Virus record (IMG/VR): IMGVR_UViG_3300031749_000006
Span: 1-52,050 of that record
DNA length: 52,050 nt
Direction: 5' to 3' (one strand)
From: a virus
Shown: positions 7,562 through 15,635 of the stretch, in pieces
Position numbering within the stretch: position 1 is the first letter of the stretch
How the letters are laid out: the number at the start of each line of letters is the position of its first letter
Notes under the pieces: generated by a model
Seen by the model: the letters and a program-made list of their open reading frames with translations, nothing else
Told to the model about the DNA's origin: nothing
The model's database searches: none
Position numbers and translations under genes: made by a program

Positions 7562-8182
7562 TCACCCCGTGTAGGAGAAATATGGCGTGGTGTGCGCGGG
7601 TGCACGCTGCTGGATGACGCCCTGCACCAGCGAAACCGGGAAGTAGGAAGATGGCTGACCGCACTGCAGAACGCCGCACTGGCCGGTCTGAAGTGCGGGG
7701 GCAGGCAGCGTCACAATCCAGGCGTAAGGGGTCGGCGCGTTCATGCATCCCGGCCCGGCCCCGCATTGCATGCGGCCGCACTCGCCGGGCGAGAATTCCT
7801 TGATCGTGATCGTTACCCCGAGGTCCGCAGCCAGCTGGATGAAATCAGCCGGGCGCACCCCGTATTGCTGCTTCCAGCGGGACGCCGCGAGCTGCTGGCG
7901 CTGGGCCGTCGTCATCAGCGCCGGATCGCGGCCGAACGGATCGGGCCCGAGCACGCGCTCATAATCGGGGAGGAGGTAGAGCGCCGAGGCTGGGTCGATT
8001 TCTTCATCGAAGGCCGAGAGCGTGCCCTCAGCATCCGAGAGCGCACCGGCGAGCGGGGAAAGCATTGTCGCCCAGGTCGTGTCGGCGGTCATGGGCATCG
8101 CGTCGCCGGAAGGGGATAGCGCGAGCAGGTCATCCAACGCCTGCTCTGGCGTCCGCGCGGTGAAGGTGCGGATGCCGCTCAT
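7562..8182 (-). CDS. Mu gp48-like baseplate protein (DUF2313/YmfQ family)
   Basis: 206 residues. It begins MSGIRTFTARTPEQALDDLL and has the family core DYERVLGPDP...LMTTAQRQQLAASRW, with VTITIKEFSPGECGRMQCG and a cysteine-rich C-terminal part (CGAGPGC, CGVLQC). The family caps the baseplate wedge and connects it to the fibre. It overlaps gp47 by ATGA. Confidence 0.85.
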   Translation of the reverse strand: MSGIRTFTARTPEQALDDLLALSPSGDAMPMTADTTWATMLSPLAGALSDAEGTLSAFDEEIDPASALYLLPDYERVLGPDPFGRDPALMTTAQRQQLAASRWKQQYGVRPADFIQLAADLGVTITIKEFSPGECGRMQCGAGPGCMNAPTPYAWIVTLPAPALQTGQCGVLQCGQPSSYFPVSLVQGVIQQRAPAHTTPYFSYTG

Positions 8183-9234
8183 GAGAAAGTCACCGTCCCG
8201 AGGACCGGGAGCGCCGTCGGCCCGGTCGCCGCCACATCCGCCGTGGGCGCGAGCAGCTCGTGATAGGTCTCACCGTCGGAATACTCGATGGCCGCCGACA
8301 GGCTGGAATAGTAAATCGGCGATCCGATGGCAGAAGCGCCCGCGAAGAACAGGGTCAGCGCGGCGTTCGCCGCCTGCTGAATGGCAACCGTGTTCGGCCG
8401 CACCTGGAGCGAGATATCAACGGGCTGCAGCGTCGCCGCGACGACGTTGACGGTCGCGCTGACGGGCCTCTTCTGGGCGATGTAGGCTGCGATGTCGGCC
8501 AGCTCGGTCGCGGTCGGCACGGTGGGCCCATTCATCGCCACCACCACCGTCACCGAACCGCCGGCCTGGAGTGAAGGCGGGCACGCGGCGAACGCGACGT
8601 TCGGGATGGCCGCGGTGGCCCATTCGACATAGTCGTCGGCCGACCCTCCCGCCGGCTCGAGGCGTATGCGCTCGAGGATGCGCTGGCGCCACGAATCGAG
8701 CGGCTCGAGATCGAGACCACCCGTGATGCCGTTCGCATCCACGGTCGCGGATTGAGGCGAGATCTCGCTGATCGGACTCACCGGATAGAGGACCGCCCCG
8801 GCCGGGAGGTTCCCAGCGCTTCCCGCGACCAGCGCCTGAAGCGGCACGGAGACGTTCGCGCCCAGCTGCACCGCCGCCGTGGTCACGTAGATCACCGGGG
8901 TCGCGCTTTGCGTCTGGAACTGCGTGCCAACCGGGAGGGTATCGCCGGGGACGCCCGAGAGGAGGACGTTGCCGCCGGCGAAGGTTGGCTGGACGCGGGG
9001 AACGCCCCAGATCTGAGCGTGGCGCGGCAGCCAGTCCGTGGCGGTGTCAGGCATCAGCTGCTCGGCGAGGTAGCCCTGCTCGTAATACAGGTCCTGCACC
9101 CCGAGTTCGGTCACCCGGCAGATCGCCGTGGCGCCCGTATTGTCCGACCGCGCATCGATGCCGGGGAGAGCCCTTTCGAAGACGGCCGCCGCCCGCGATG
9201 AAATCGAGCCGGGCGCTGGGATCGGCCAGGGCAT
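8179..9234 (-). CDS. Baseplate J-like protein (Mu gp47)
   Basis: 351 residues, starting MPWPIPAPGSISSRAAAVFE at 9234, where its ATG overlaps the stop of gp46 (TGATG). Typical J features are GNVLLSGVPGDTLPVGTQFQ, GSAGNLPAGAVL and the conserved LDSWRQRILERIRLEPAGGS. The protein forms the wedge ring of the contractile-tail baseplate. Confidence 0.93.
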   Translation of the reverse strand: MPWPIPAPGSISSRAAAVFERALPGIDARSDNTGATAICRVTELGVQDLYYEQGYLAEQLMPDTATDWLPRHAQIWGVPRVQPTFAGGNVLLSGVPGDTLPVGTQFQTQSATPVIYVTTAAVQLGANVSVPLQALVAGSAGNLPAGAVLYPVSPISEISPQSATVDANGITGGLDLEPLDSWRQRILERIRLEPAGGSADDYVEWATAAIPNVAFAACPPSLQAGGSVTVVVAMNGPTVPTATELADIAAYIAQKRPVSATVNVVAATLQPVDISLQVRPNTVAIQQAANAALTLFFAGASAIGSPIYYSSLSAAIEYSDGETYHELLAPTADVAATGPTALPVLGTVTFS

Positions 9235-9707
9235 CAGGCGACCTGCCGTTTCACGGTAACTGTGGTCGCGCCCACCTTGCACTTCAGCGCGAGCGTCGGC
9301 GTGGCCATGTTGTCGGCCCATGCGGCAGACACGGCGACCGCATACCCACGCACCGTCTGCAGCCAGCCAAGCGCCTCGGCACCATATTCGATCGCCGCCT
9401 GCCGTGTCTGATCCGTCGCTTTGCGCCGCTTGAGCAGCCACAGGCGCGAGCCGACCAGGGCGCCGGAGCTGGACAGGAAATCGCCGACCCACCCCCGCAT
9501 CGCGGTGAGTGTCGACGGCCGCGACCAGTCCGGCACGACGACGGGCAGCGGGTCATCAGGCCGCGCGCGGCGATCGACGAAGAGGGAAAACACCATCGCG
9601 CTCGCCGGCGTGGTGTCGAACACGAAATCGCTGCCGGCGAACTGATAATCAGCCCGCCGGTTCACCGGATCGTAGACCAGTGCGAAATCTCGTGTGGGAG
9701 TGACCAT
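9234..9707 (-). CDS. Mu gp46-like baseplate protein (GP46 family)
   Basis: 157 residues with DFALVYDPVNRRADYQFAGSD-type N-terminus, then SRLWLLKRRKATDQTRQAAI and LGWLQTVRGYAV, which are hallmarks of the GP46 family of baseplate wedge proteins. The gene is preceded by one of three palindromic late-promoter candidates (9745-9760), and the predicted +1 lies 2 nt before the ATG. Confidence 0.9.
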   Translation of the reverse strand: MVTPTRDFALVYDPVNRRADYQFAGSDFVFDTTPASAMVFSLFVDRRARPDDPLPVVVPDWSRPSTLTAMRGWVGDFLSSSGALVGSRLWLLKRRKATDQTRQAAIEYGAEALGWLQTVRGYAVAVSAAWADNMATPTLALKCKVGATTVTVKRQVA

Positions 9708-9715
9708 CGGGCGGC

Positions 9716-9760
9716 ATTGTCATGCCACGGCGCGGAGGAGGCGTCCTAACGCCGGTTAGG
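9716..9760 (-). promoter_or_regulatory. Late promoter candidate upstream of gp46
   Basis: CCTAAC-GCCG-GTTAGG (9745-9760) is a perfect 6-bp dyad. Exactly 23 nt downstream on the minus strand is GACAAT (9721-9716), matching TATAAT at four positions. Counting 7 nt on gives +1 near 9709, just before the gp46 ATG at 9707. The palindrome then covers -36 to -51, the position of Mor/C activator sites in Mu. The two other copies (31823-31838 and 21567-21582) have the same geometry. Confidence 0.65.
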
Positions 9761-9762
9761 AT

Positions 9763-10275
9763 TTAGTTCTGCATCGGCCCGGTCGTGCCGCCCTGCGCGT
9801 CGGTGTGGTCATGGTTCTTAACCGAGAGCGAGCCGATCGTCACGTCCTGATCGACGGCGACTGTGCCGGTGACGTGCAGATTGCCGTCGATCGTGCCGCC
9901 GTCGGGCGCGTGGATCGTGCATGTCTTCGCCCAGATCTCGACATCCCCGCCGGACTTCACATGCACCCGCGTCCCGTCCTGGGCGTAGAGAGCCGAATCG
10001 CCGGGAGAGAGGGTGCCCATCCGCGCGGCCGGGCATGCGACCGGGAGCGCGCGCAGGTTGGCCGGGTCGCCACCCACCGCCAAGACGAGGCAGATCGCCC
10101 CCTCGCTCGGCGGCATCGAGGCGAACCCGAATATCTGCATCACCTCGACCTGGTCGCGCACAACACCATCCGCGCAGTGGACGGTGAGCATTTGCGCCGG
10201 GCCGCTATCGTCCACCGCGATTACCAGCCCGAGCCCGCTGATCCCCCTAATCGCGCCGTAGATCTCGTCGAGCAT
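9763..10275 (-). CDS. Baseplate assembly protein V / central spike (Mu gp45)
   Basis: 170 residues. The N-terminal OB-like part (MLTVHCADGVVRDQVEVMQI) is followed by a beta-helical spike segment (VHVKSGGDVEIWAKTCTIHA, IDGNLHVTGTVAVDQDV) and ends near the C-terminus with NHDHTDAQGG. The HDH motif matches the metal-binding HxH at the apex of gpV/gp45 spikes, which pierce the outer membrane. Confidence 0.92.
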   Translation of the reverse strand: MLDEIYGAIRGISGLGLVIAVDDSGPAQMLTVHCADGVVRDQVEVMQIFGFASMPPSEGAICLVLAVGGDPANLRALPVACPAARMGTLSPGDSALYAQDGTRVHVKSGGDVEIWAKTCTIHAPDGGTIDGNLHVTGTVAVDQDVTIGSLSVKNHDHTDAQGGTTGPMQN

Positions 10276-10284
10276 GGTCTCTCC

Positions 10285-11496
10285 TCAGCCTTTCCTGGTC
10301 GGGCCGAGCACCCGATGGTGCCTGAAGATGCGGCCACGGCCGGTGCTCTCGTCGATCCGGTCGAACGCCGTGCGCCCCGCCAGCCCCAGCGTCGTGGTCA
10401 TCCCGTGATTGTCCGCCTGAAACTCGACGCTGGCGATCAGCATGTCCTTGTTGATCCCGAGATAGGCGTCCGTCACCGCGACCAGCGCGTTCGGCTTCCA
10501 CATCGCGCCCTGCACGTCCCAGCCCAGGACGGTGTATTCCGCCTGCTGGCTCATGCCGCGCGCGACACGTAGTGCCCATTCGGCTTGCGCCTGGACGGAT
10601 GATGCGCCCGATTGTGTGCGCACGCCGTTGACGGTCGGCCTCCAGCGCGTCACCGCCGGGTCGATCGCGTGCCCCGTCATCATGATCGCCTTCCCCTCGG
10701 CGGTCGTGGTTTCCGCGCCCGGCGCGGCCACGGGTGCCGAGGACGGGTCCAGCCCTGGCGTGATCGTGCAGTCAGTGAGCCCGCGCCATGGAGCGCTCTG
10801 CGTCTGCCCCTTCACGAAATAGTCGCTGAACCGTTCACGCCAGGAGCCGTGATAGTGGCGGCTGAGGATGTCGGCGTGCGGCTGCGGCACGAGGAAGCTC
10901 TCGTCGGTGAGTGCTCCCGGCGCTCGAGTTGAGCCGCCGCGTGTCAGCAAGAGCCCTCCGACGCCGTCCGATACCGCGAGCAGCGCGCGCTGCCGCGTCG
11001 CGCGCTCGATCGCCATCAGCACCGTCTCGTCGAGATTGACGCCGAAAACCGGGAAAGGCGCGCCGACATCCACGTCGGCCGTCACCTTGATGTTGAAGGG
11101 CGCCGCGAGCTGGGAAGCGATCTGCAATGCCGTCAGGTTGCGGAACTCGGCGGGGCCGTTCGGCACGGCCGCGCAGTCCACCAGGTCGCCCACTGCATCC
11201 CGGCCGGAGATATGCGCCTCGATCCGCGTGGCGTCCCAGAGGATGTCGACGTCGTCGATCCATCCCGTCAGGAGCACCTGGCCGAGATACGTCACCCGGC
11301 ACGCCATCCCCTCGGTGAGCGGCGTATAGGTGAGCGGGCCCGCCTGCGGTCCGAGCGCCGCGTCGATCCGCGCCTTGTCGTAATAGGTCAGATGGAAGCT
11401 GCCGGCGACGTCCCGCAGGTCGCGCCGGATGGCGACCTGTGTCCACCCGCCGAGCTGCTGGCCGGCGACTTCGAGGACGATGCCGGTCGTGCTCAC
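10285..11496 (-). CDS. Baseplate hub protein (Mu gpP / gp44)
   Basis: 403 residues with the hub layout: MSTTGIVLEVAGQQLGGWTQ, then RVTYLGQVLLTGWIDDVDI, HISGRDAVGDLVDCAAV and a C-terminal WALRVARGMSQQAEYTV followed by KPNALVAVTDAYLGINKDML. This is the late-control/gpD-like fold forming the baseplate hub above the spike gp45, which is the next gene. Neighbour order N-P-45 is identical to Mu. Confidence 0.9.
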   Translation of the reverse strand: MSTTGIVLEVAGQQLGGWTQVAIRRDLRDVAGSFHLTYYDKARIDAALGPQAGPLTYTPLTEGMACRVTYLGQVLLTGWIDDVDILWDATRIEAHISGRDAVGDLVDCAAVPNGPAEFRNLTALQIASQLAAPFNIKVTADVDVGAPFPVFGVNLDETVLMAIERATRQRALLAVSDGVGGLLLTRGGSTRAPGALTDESFLVPQPHADILSRHYHGSWRERFSDYFVKGQTQSAPWRGLTDCTITPGLDPSSAPVAAPGAETTTAEGKAIMMTGHAIDPAVTRWRPTVNGVRTQSGASSVQAQAEWALRVARGMSQQAEYTVLGWDVQGAMWKPNALVAVTDAYLGINKDMLIASVEFQADNHGMTTTLGLAGRTAFDRIDESTGRGRIFRHHRVLGPTRKG

Positions 11497-11500
11497 CTGG

Positions 11501-12826
11501 TCACGCCGCGTTCAGCACTTCGATGAGCCCAGGGCCGAGTGTCGCCGGCGCGCCCACGCCGTTGCGCGCGAGCAGATCCTGCCAGGTCGCAAACATCATC
11601 GAGGGCGAATCGCCGACGACGTAATGCGCCACGATCCATGCCGGCACGGCCGAGGAGAGCTCGATGTTCACGACCTGAGGCAGCGAGCCCACAAGGCTGT
11701 TGAAGTTCGTCGCCACCGCGCTTTTCAGATCCTGGAGCGATTGCCAGACGGAAGCGGCATTCAGCGGGTCCGTCTCCGCAAGCGTGGCGGCCGCGACGAT
11801 CGCGGCGTCGATCGCGGTCATGAGACGGCCGACTTCGGTCTCCGCGTCCTGCGCCGACACATAGGCGATCAAGGCGGCCGTCTGCGCGGCCTGGGCGACG
11901 CAGGCCGCCTGCAACCCCGCCGCCAGTGACGCGAGGGTGCCGACGCTCTGCCCGGTCGCGATCGTCCCGCTCGCCTGGGCGATCGTCGCGGCCGCCAGGA
12001 GCATCGCGGTCGTATCGCCAGGATCGGCCGCCGGCGCCGGGGTGGTGACGCCACCGGGCGCCACGGCGGCCGGAATGGGTGGAGAGGCGGCCGCGGCGAT
12101 CGCCGCCGGCACCGCGAGGACGGTCCCGACGGAGGTCGCTTGCCAGCCCGCGCTCGGCGCGCTGGTGGGCGCACTCAGTGTCGCGACGGCGCCGGCAGCG
12201 GCCGGACCGATGACGTCTCCCGACGGGCCGGTCTGGACCAGCGCGCTGAACTGGCCGGCGATCGAGGTTGTCCAGGACTGCACGGCCGAGAACGCGGCGA
12301 AGGCGTTCCGGAACGGCGTGAGCGCGGTGATCATGTAGGACTGCGCCGCGTCGATGGCGCTCGTCGCGGCGAGCTCGAGGCCGGCGATCGAGTTCGATGC
12401 CGGCAGGGACGGCGGCGTCCATGGGTAGAGCTGCACCTCGAAACGGGCGCAGCGGATTTCCTTGAACGAGAAAGTCACGCGGCCCGGCGCCAGCAGCACG
12501 ACCTGGATGTTGCCGAGCCATGGATGCACCAGGGAAAGCGGGCCCTGCGTGCGGAGCGCCGTGCGCAGAAGCGTCGCCTGCTGGACGTAGTCGGCACCGA
12601 TCAAGACGCCCTTCAGGGCGATCGGACCGTCCAGCGCGCCGAGATCCTCATATGCGGCGCCGTCGACGCCGGGAAACAGAAACCGCTGCAGCCGGCGCCC
12701 GACCTCGATAGACGTGTCGATGATCTGGAAGGGAATGCCGGCGATCGTCGCCTCGAGAAGCGCGCCCGAGAACCCCGGGACGGCGCCGTTCAGCAGCTGG
12801 GTCGAAATGCCTGATAAGCTCACCAT
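11501..12826 (-). CDS. DNA circularisation protein N (Mu gpN / gp43)
   Basis: 441 residues. The conserved N-domain is clear: GIPFQIIDTSIEVGRRLQRF, FPGVDGAAYEDLGALDGPI, then LVHPWLGNIQVVLLAPGRVT and FEVQLYPWTPPSLPA. The long C-terminal half is Ala-rich and helical. In Mu, N is needed for tail assembly and for protecting and circularising injected DNA. It sits between the tape measure and hub as in Mu. Confidence 0.92.
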   Translation of the reverse strand: MVSLSGISTQLLNGAVPGFSGALLEATIAGIPFQIIDTSIEVGRRLQRFLFPGVDGAAYEDLGALDGPIALKGVLIGADYVQQATLLRTALRTQGPLSLVHPWLGNIQVVLLAPGRVTFSFKEIRCARFEVQLYPWTPPSLPASNSIAGLELAATSAIDAAQSYMITALTPFRNAFAAFSAVQSWTTSIAGQFSALVQTGPSGDVIGPAAAGAVATLSAPTSAPSAGWQATSVGTVLAVPAAIAAAASPPIPAAVAPGGVTTPAPAADPGDTTAMLLAAATIAQASGTIATGQSVGTLASLAAGLQAACVAQAAQTAALIAYVSAQDAETEVGRLMTAIDAAIVAAATLAETDPLNAASVWQSLQDLKSAVATNFNSLVGSLPQVVNIELSSAVPAWIVAHYVVGDSPSMMFATWQDLLARNGVGAPATLGPGLIEVLNAA

Positions 12827-12836
12827 GAAACGTCTC

Positions 12837-14720
12837 TTAAGGCCGGTTTAGAAGAGGTCCGGACGGCGGGGTCTTGCGGGGGAGCCGCGCCGGATTGTGG
12901 GTGTGATGACGCCCAACCCCGTCGCCATTCGTGACGTGAACGTCCACAACATGCATCCCGAGGGCTCGGCCGATGGCGTCGCCGACTTCGGCGCCAGCCT
13001 CCCGGATCGAGTTCTTCATGCTGTCCTCGAGCTTGTTGCCGATCACGCCGGCGACAATGCCGGCGATCAGACCAGGCCAGCCGCCTTCGGCCGCGCCCTC
13101 TCCGCCTTCAACCACCGCGCGTTTGCCGGCGTCGACGACGTCGTCAAGGACCGATTCGCCGCCTTTGGCTTTCTTCCCAAGGATCCGGCTGCTGAGTGCG
13201 CCGAATGCCTTCAGCGTCGCGGCGCCGCTCCCGACGGCGACGATGAGGTTTCCGAGGCCGGTATTCAGCAACGGCAACTGAATTGTGTTGAGGTCCCGAA
13301 TCGATTGGCCGAACGCTCCCAGAACGAAGTTGGCCACCTCCAACGGCTTCAACAGGCCGCTCCCGATGTCGCGCTCAAGTTGGCGGAGCTGCTCGTCGAA
13401 TTTGGTGAGATCGGTATTCGCGCCTTTGAGCGCTGTCTGAAAGTCTGTCGCGCCGGTCTTCGAGGTCACCGTCCCGAGCATCTTGATCATGCCCTGGTAT
13501 TGCTTCCAGTGCAGCAGGATGGACTGAACAGTGGTGGCGGACTGGATGTTGCCAAAGATCGTATTCAAGAACTTTGCGCGGTCACCTGCATCCATCGGCG
13601 CGGTTACCCTGTGGAGATAGTTGAGGACGGCCGTTACCTCATTCTCGCCGTGCGCCTTCCCGGCGGCTTCGATCTGCCACAACCCTTCCGGCTTGATGTG
13701 ATACCGGTTGTAGAGCTCCTGAGTTGCTTCCAGCCGTCGCTTGAACAGGAGCCGTGAACTGGCCATCTGCGCCTGCGGCGAATTCAGTGATTTCATGAAA
13801 TCACGATAGTCGGCCGCGGCCTGTCCGGGTTGCGTGGAGTTCTTGATGACGGTCTCCAGGCCGGCTGCCACCATGTCGAGATTTCCTCGGCCCGTCATAT
13901 GAACGAGCTCGGTATAGCCGCCGATCTCCTTCAGATATTGACCGAAATTCCCCAACGAGAAGTGTGCTTGCTTCGCGGCCGTTGCCAGCATTTCGAGGGC
14001 CGGCAGCATTCCCTTCGGCCCGATCTTGAAGCTGTCATTGATCGCGAACGCCGCATCCGCCAGGTCATATGGGCTCACGTCATGCGCCGTTGCCATCATG
14101 CCGATGTCCGGCATGATCGCCTTCACGACCGCCGGCGGCATATGTGTGGTGATCATCCGGAAATACGCGTCCGCGAGACCTAGGCTCGGCTGTCGGTCCT
14201 TGAGTGCCAGCATATCGAAGAGGCCACTCAGGCGCGCCACTTCCGCATCTGCTTTGGGGCCGCTCAGTTTCTCGGTGATCGCGATCTGCCGTAAGGTTTT
14301 CTGGTAGTCACCGAGTTGGCGGATTGCCGACAAGCCGAGCGCGCCGGCGATCGCGCCCCCCAGCCAATCCACCGCATCGTCGGCGTTCTTCGGCCCTTCG
14401 AGGGACGCCGCCTCTGTAGCGGCGCCCCCGCGCACCGCGCGGCTCATGCCGGTGCCGCGGCCCATATCCCGGAGGCTCTTCGTCGCCTTCTCGGCCGCAT
14501 CGCTGACAGCAGTGGTCTCGGCCGCCAGTTCCTTCATCTGGTTGATGGGCTGCGCCGGCATCTTAAGGGCGTCCAGCTTTTCGCTGAGCTGCGCGACCGA
14601 TTTGTCGAGCGAGCGAATCGTCTTGTTCAGCCCCTCGAAGAGCTTCTTCACCTCGTCGAGGGGCCCGGCCATCTGCGCCCTCAGCCGGAGTGTGATTTCG
14701 GCTACGAGATCGTCCGCCAT
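12837..14720 (-). CDS. Tail tape measure protein (Mu gp42-like)
   Basis: 627 residues. The N-terminus is coiled coil (LFEGLNKTIRSLDKSVAQLS...LDALK), followed by a helical body with a phage tail tape-measure core (ADAYFRMITTHMPPAVVKAI, DLADAAFAINDSFKI), a hydrophobic region (about residues 490-560) and a His/Pro-rich tail. It sets the length of the contractile tail. Its ATG overlaps the stop of the frameshifted chaperone product (TGATG at 14722-14718). Length fits a Mu-size tail. Confidence 0.9.
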   Translation of the reverse strand: MADDLVAEITLRLRAQMAGPLDEVKKLFEGLNKTIRSLDKSVAQLSEKLDALKMPAQPINQMKELAAETTAVSDAAEKATKSLRDMGRGTGMSRAVRGGAATEAASLEGPKNADDAVDWLGGAIAGALGLSAIRQLGDYQKTLRQIAITEKLSGPKADAEVARLSGLFDMLALKDRQPSLGLADAYFRMITTHMPPAVVKAIMPDIGMMATAHDVSPYDLADAAFAINDSFKIGPKGMLPALEMLATAAKQAHFSLGNFGQYLKEIGGYTELVHMTGRGNLDMVAAGLETVIKNSTQPGQAAADYRDFMKSLNSPQAQMASSRLLFKRRLEATQELYNRYHIKPEGLWQIEAAGKAHGENEVTAVLNYLHRVTAPMDAGDRAKFLNTIFGNIQSATTVQSILLHWKQYQGMIKMLGTVTSKTGATDFQTALKGANTDLTKFDEQLRQLERDIGSGLLKPLEVANFVLGAFGQSIRDLNTIQLPLLNTGLGNLIVAVGSGAATLKAFGALSSRILGKKAKGGESVLDDVVDAGKRAVVEGGEGAAEGGWPGLIAGIVAGVIGNKLEDSMKNSIREAGAEVGDAIGRALGMHVVDVHVTNGDGVGRHHTHNPARLPRKTPPSGPLLNRP

Positions 14721-14875
14721 CAGCTGCTCCTCAGCGCCTCGTTATACTGCCCGACGGTCCCCATCCAGAACCGCAGGTCGGCCATGGTGAGGCTTTCCAG
14801 ATCGGCGCGCGGCCAGCCGTAGTGCCGCCCGACGGCGGCCAGCATCAGCCCCCAGTCCGCGGGGGCTTCGGCGAT
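14720..14875 (-). CDS. -1 frame extension of the tail assembly chaperone
   Basis: A 51-codon reading frame without its own strong start continues from the slippery site: IAEAPADWGLMLAAVGRHYG..., then WPRADLESLTMADLRFW, ending in TGA at 14720. It overlaps the zero-frame ORF for 31 bp and reaches exactly to the tape-measure ATG. It matches the second domain of tail chaperones that is made only by frameshifting (as in P2 E+E', lambda G-GT and Mu gp41). The fusion product would be about 181 residues. Confidence 0.8.
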   Translation of the reverse strand: MAEAPADWGLMLAAVGRHYGWPRADLESLTMADLRFWMGTVGQYNEALRSS

Positions 14876-15264
14876 AAAAAATTTACGAGCTCGAGGGCGC
14901 GGCCAAGGTCTACCCCGTCCAGCCGGTCGATCACCTGGGGCGCCCGAGCGGCCGGCAGATCGATGATGCGCTCCAGGATGAACAGGGCGCCATCCCCGCG
15001 CGAGGACGTCATCATCGCCCGCAGATCGCCGCCGTTCATACGCCGGGCGCGCAGGGTCTCGTAACGCTCCTCGCGCACCTTGTCGCCGCTCTTGAACTTG
15101 AGAGTCACGGGATAATCCAGCCGGATCTCGAAGCCGTCCTCGGTCGCGAGAATGCCGTCCGGCAGCCCCTCGGCCGTCTTCGGCGCGTCCTCCTGGATGA
15201 CGTCGTCGCCGGCGACGACGCCCGTCTCCGCCGCGCCGTGCTCGATGATGAAATCCTCGTTCAC
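14845..15264 (-). CDS. Tail assembly chaperone, zero-frame product (Mu gp41-like)
   Basis: 139 residues. Start taken as the GTG at 15264 (VNEDFIIEHGAAETGVV), overlapping the tube-gene stop as GTGA. The core has the family pattern YPVTLKFKSGDKVREERYET, RRMNGGDLRAMM and a helical end LGRALELVNFLSPKPP. It occupies the chaperone position between tube and tape measure. About 10 codons before its stop is TTTTTTA in the frame needed for -1 shifting. Confidence 0.82.
   Translation of the reverse strand: MNEDFIIEHGAAETGVVAGDDVIQEDAPKTAEGLPDGILATEDGFEIRLDYPVTLKFKSGDKVREERYETLRARRMNGGDLRAMMTSSRGDGALFILERIIDLPAARAPQVIDRLDGVDLGRALELVNFLSPKPPRTGG
14875..14881 (-). other. Programmed -1 ribosomal frameshift site TTTTTTA
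   Basis: On the minus strand the codons read AAT TTT TTA, so the heptamer T-TTT-TTA fits X-XXY-YYZ in the correct phase. After slippage translation continues in the 51-codon extension. Downstream GC-rich sequence (CGCCGAAGCCCCCGCGGACT) could fold as a stimulator. Phase, position in the chaperone gene and open extension all agree. Confidence 0.85.
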
Positions 15265-15623
15265 TGGAGCAGCTCCTCGGCTTCGCCGCCTTCCCATGTA
15301 AGGGTCAGCTTGCCGCCTTCGCCGCCGGTGATTTCCGGCTGGTCCACCAGGAAGGCGTTGGCGATGACGAAGGTCTGCCCGGTATCGCAGACGAACTGGA
15401 GTTCGCCTTCAGTGACACTTCTGATCGCGGCGATCGACATGCCGGTCATGAAAGGCGTCGAGCACTGCACGCGGCTCGCCATCATCTCCTGGCTGCGGCT
15501 GACCTGCGCGCCGGCTGTGACGGCCTTGTTCACCAGACCGCCCTGCCGGAACTGGGCGCCCTTTTCGCAGGGGAACTTCACCCCGGCCCAGACGACTTCG
15601 ACAACACCAAGGCTTTGCGCCAT
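15261..15623 (-). CDS. Tail tube protein (Mu gpM-like)
   Basis: 120 residues, beginning MAQSLGVVEVVWAGVKFPCE with GAQFRQGGLVNKAV and a beta-rich second half (VTEGELQFVCDTGQTFVIAN, then LTLTWEGGEAEELL). Size, fold pattern and location between the sheath and the chaperone fit Mu M. The tube forms the inner channel of the contractile tail. Confidence 0.88.
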   Translation of the reverse strand: MAQSLGVVEVVWAGVKFPCEKGAQFRQGGLVNKAVTAGAQVSRSQEMMASRVQCSTPFMTGMSIAAIRSVTEGELQFVCDTGQTFVIANAFLVDQPEITGGEGGKLTLTWEGGEAEELLQ

Positions 15624-15635
15624 CTCTGAGACTCC

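Noticed and set aside
14845-14875. Tail chaperone stop read as a frameshift mutation
   Set aside because: The slippery heptamer is in the exact phase and the extension ends at the next start codon, so it is a programmed site and not damage.
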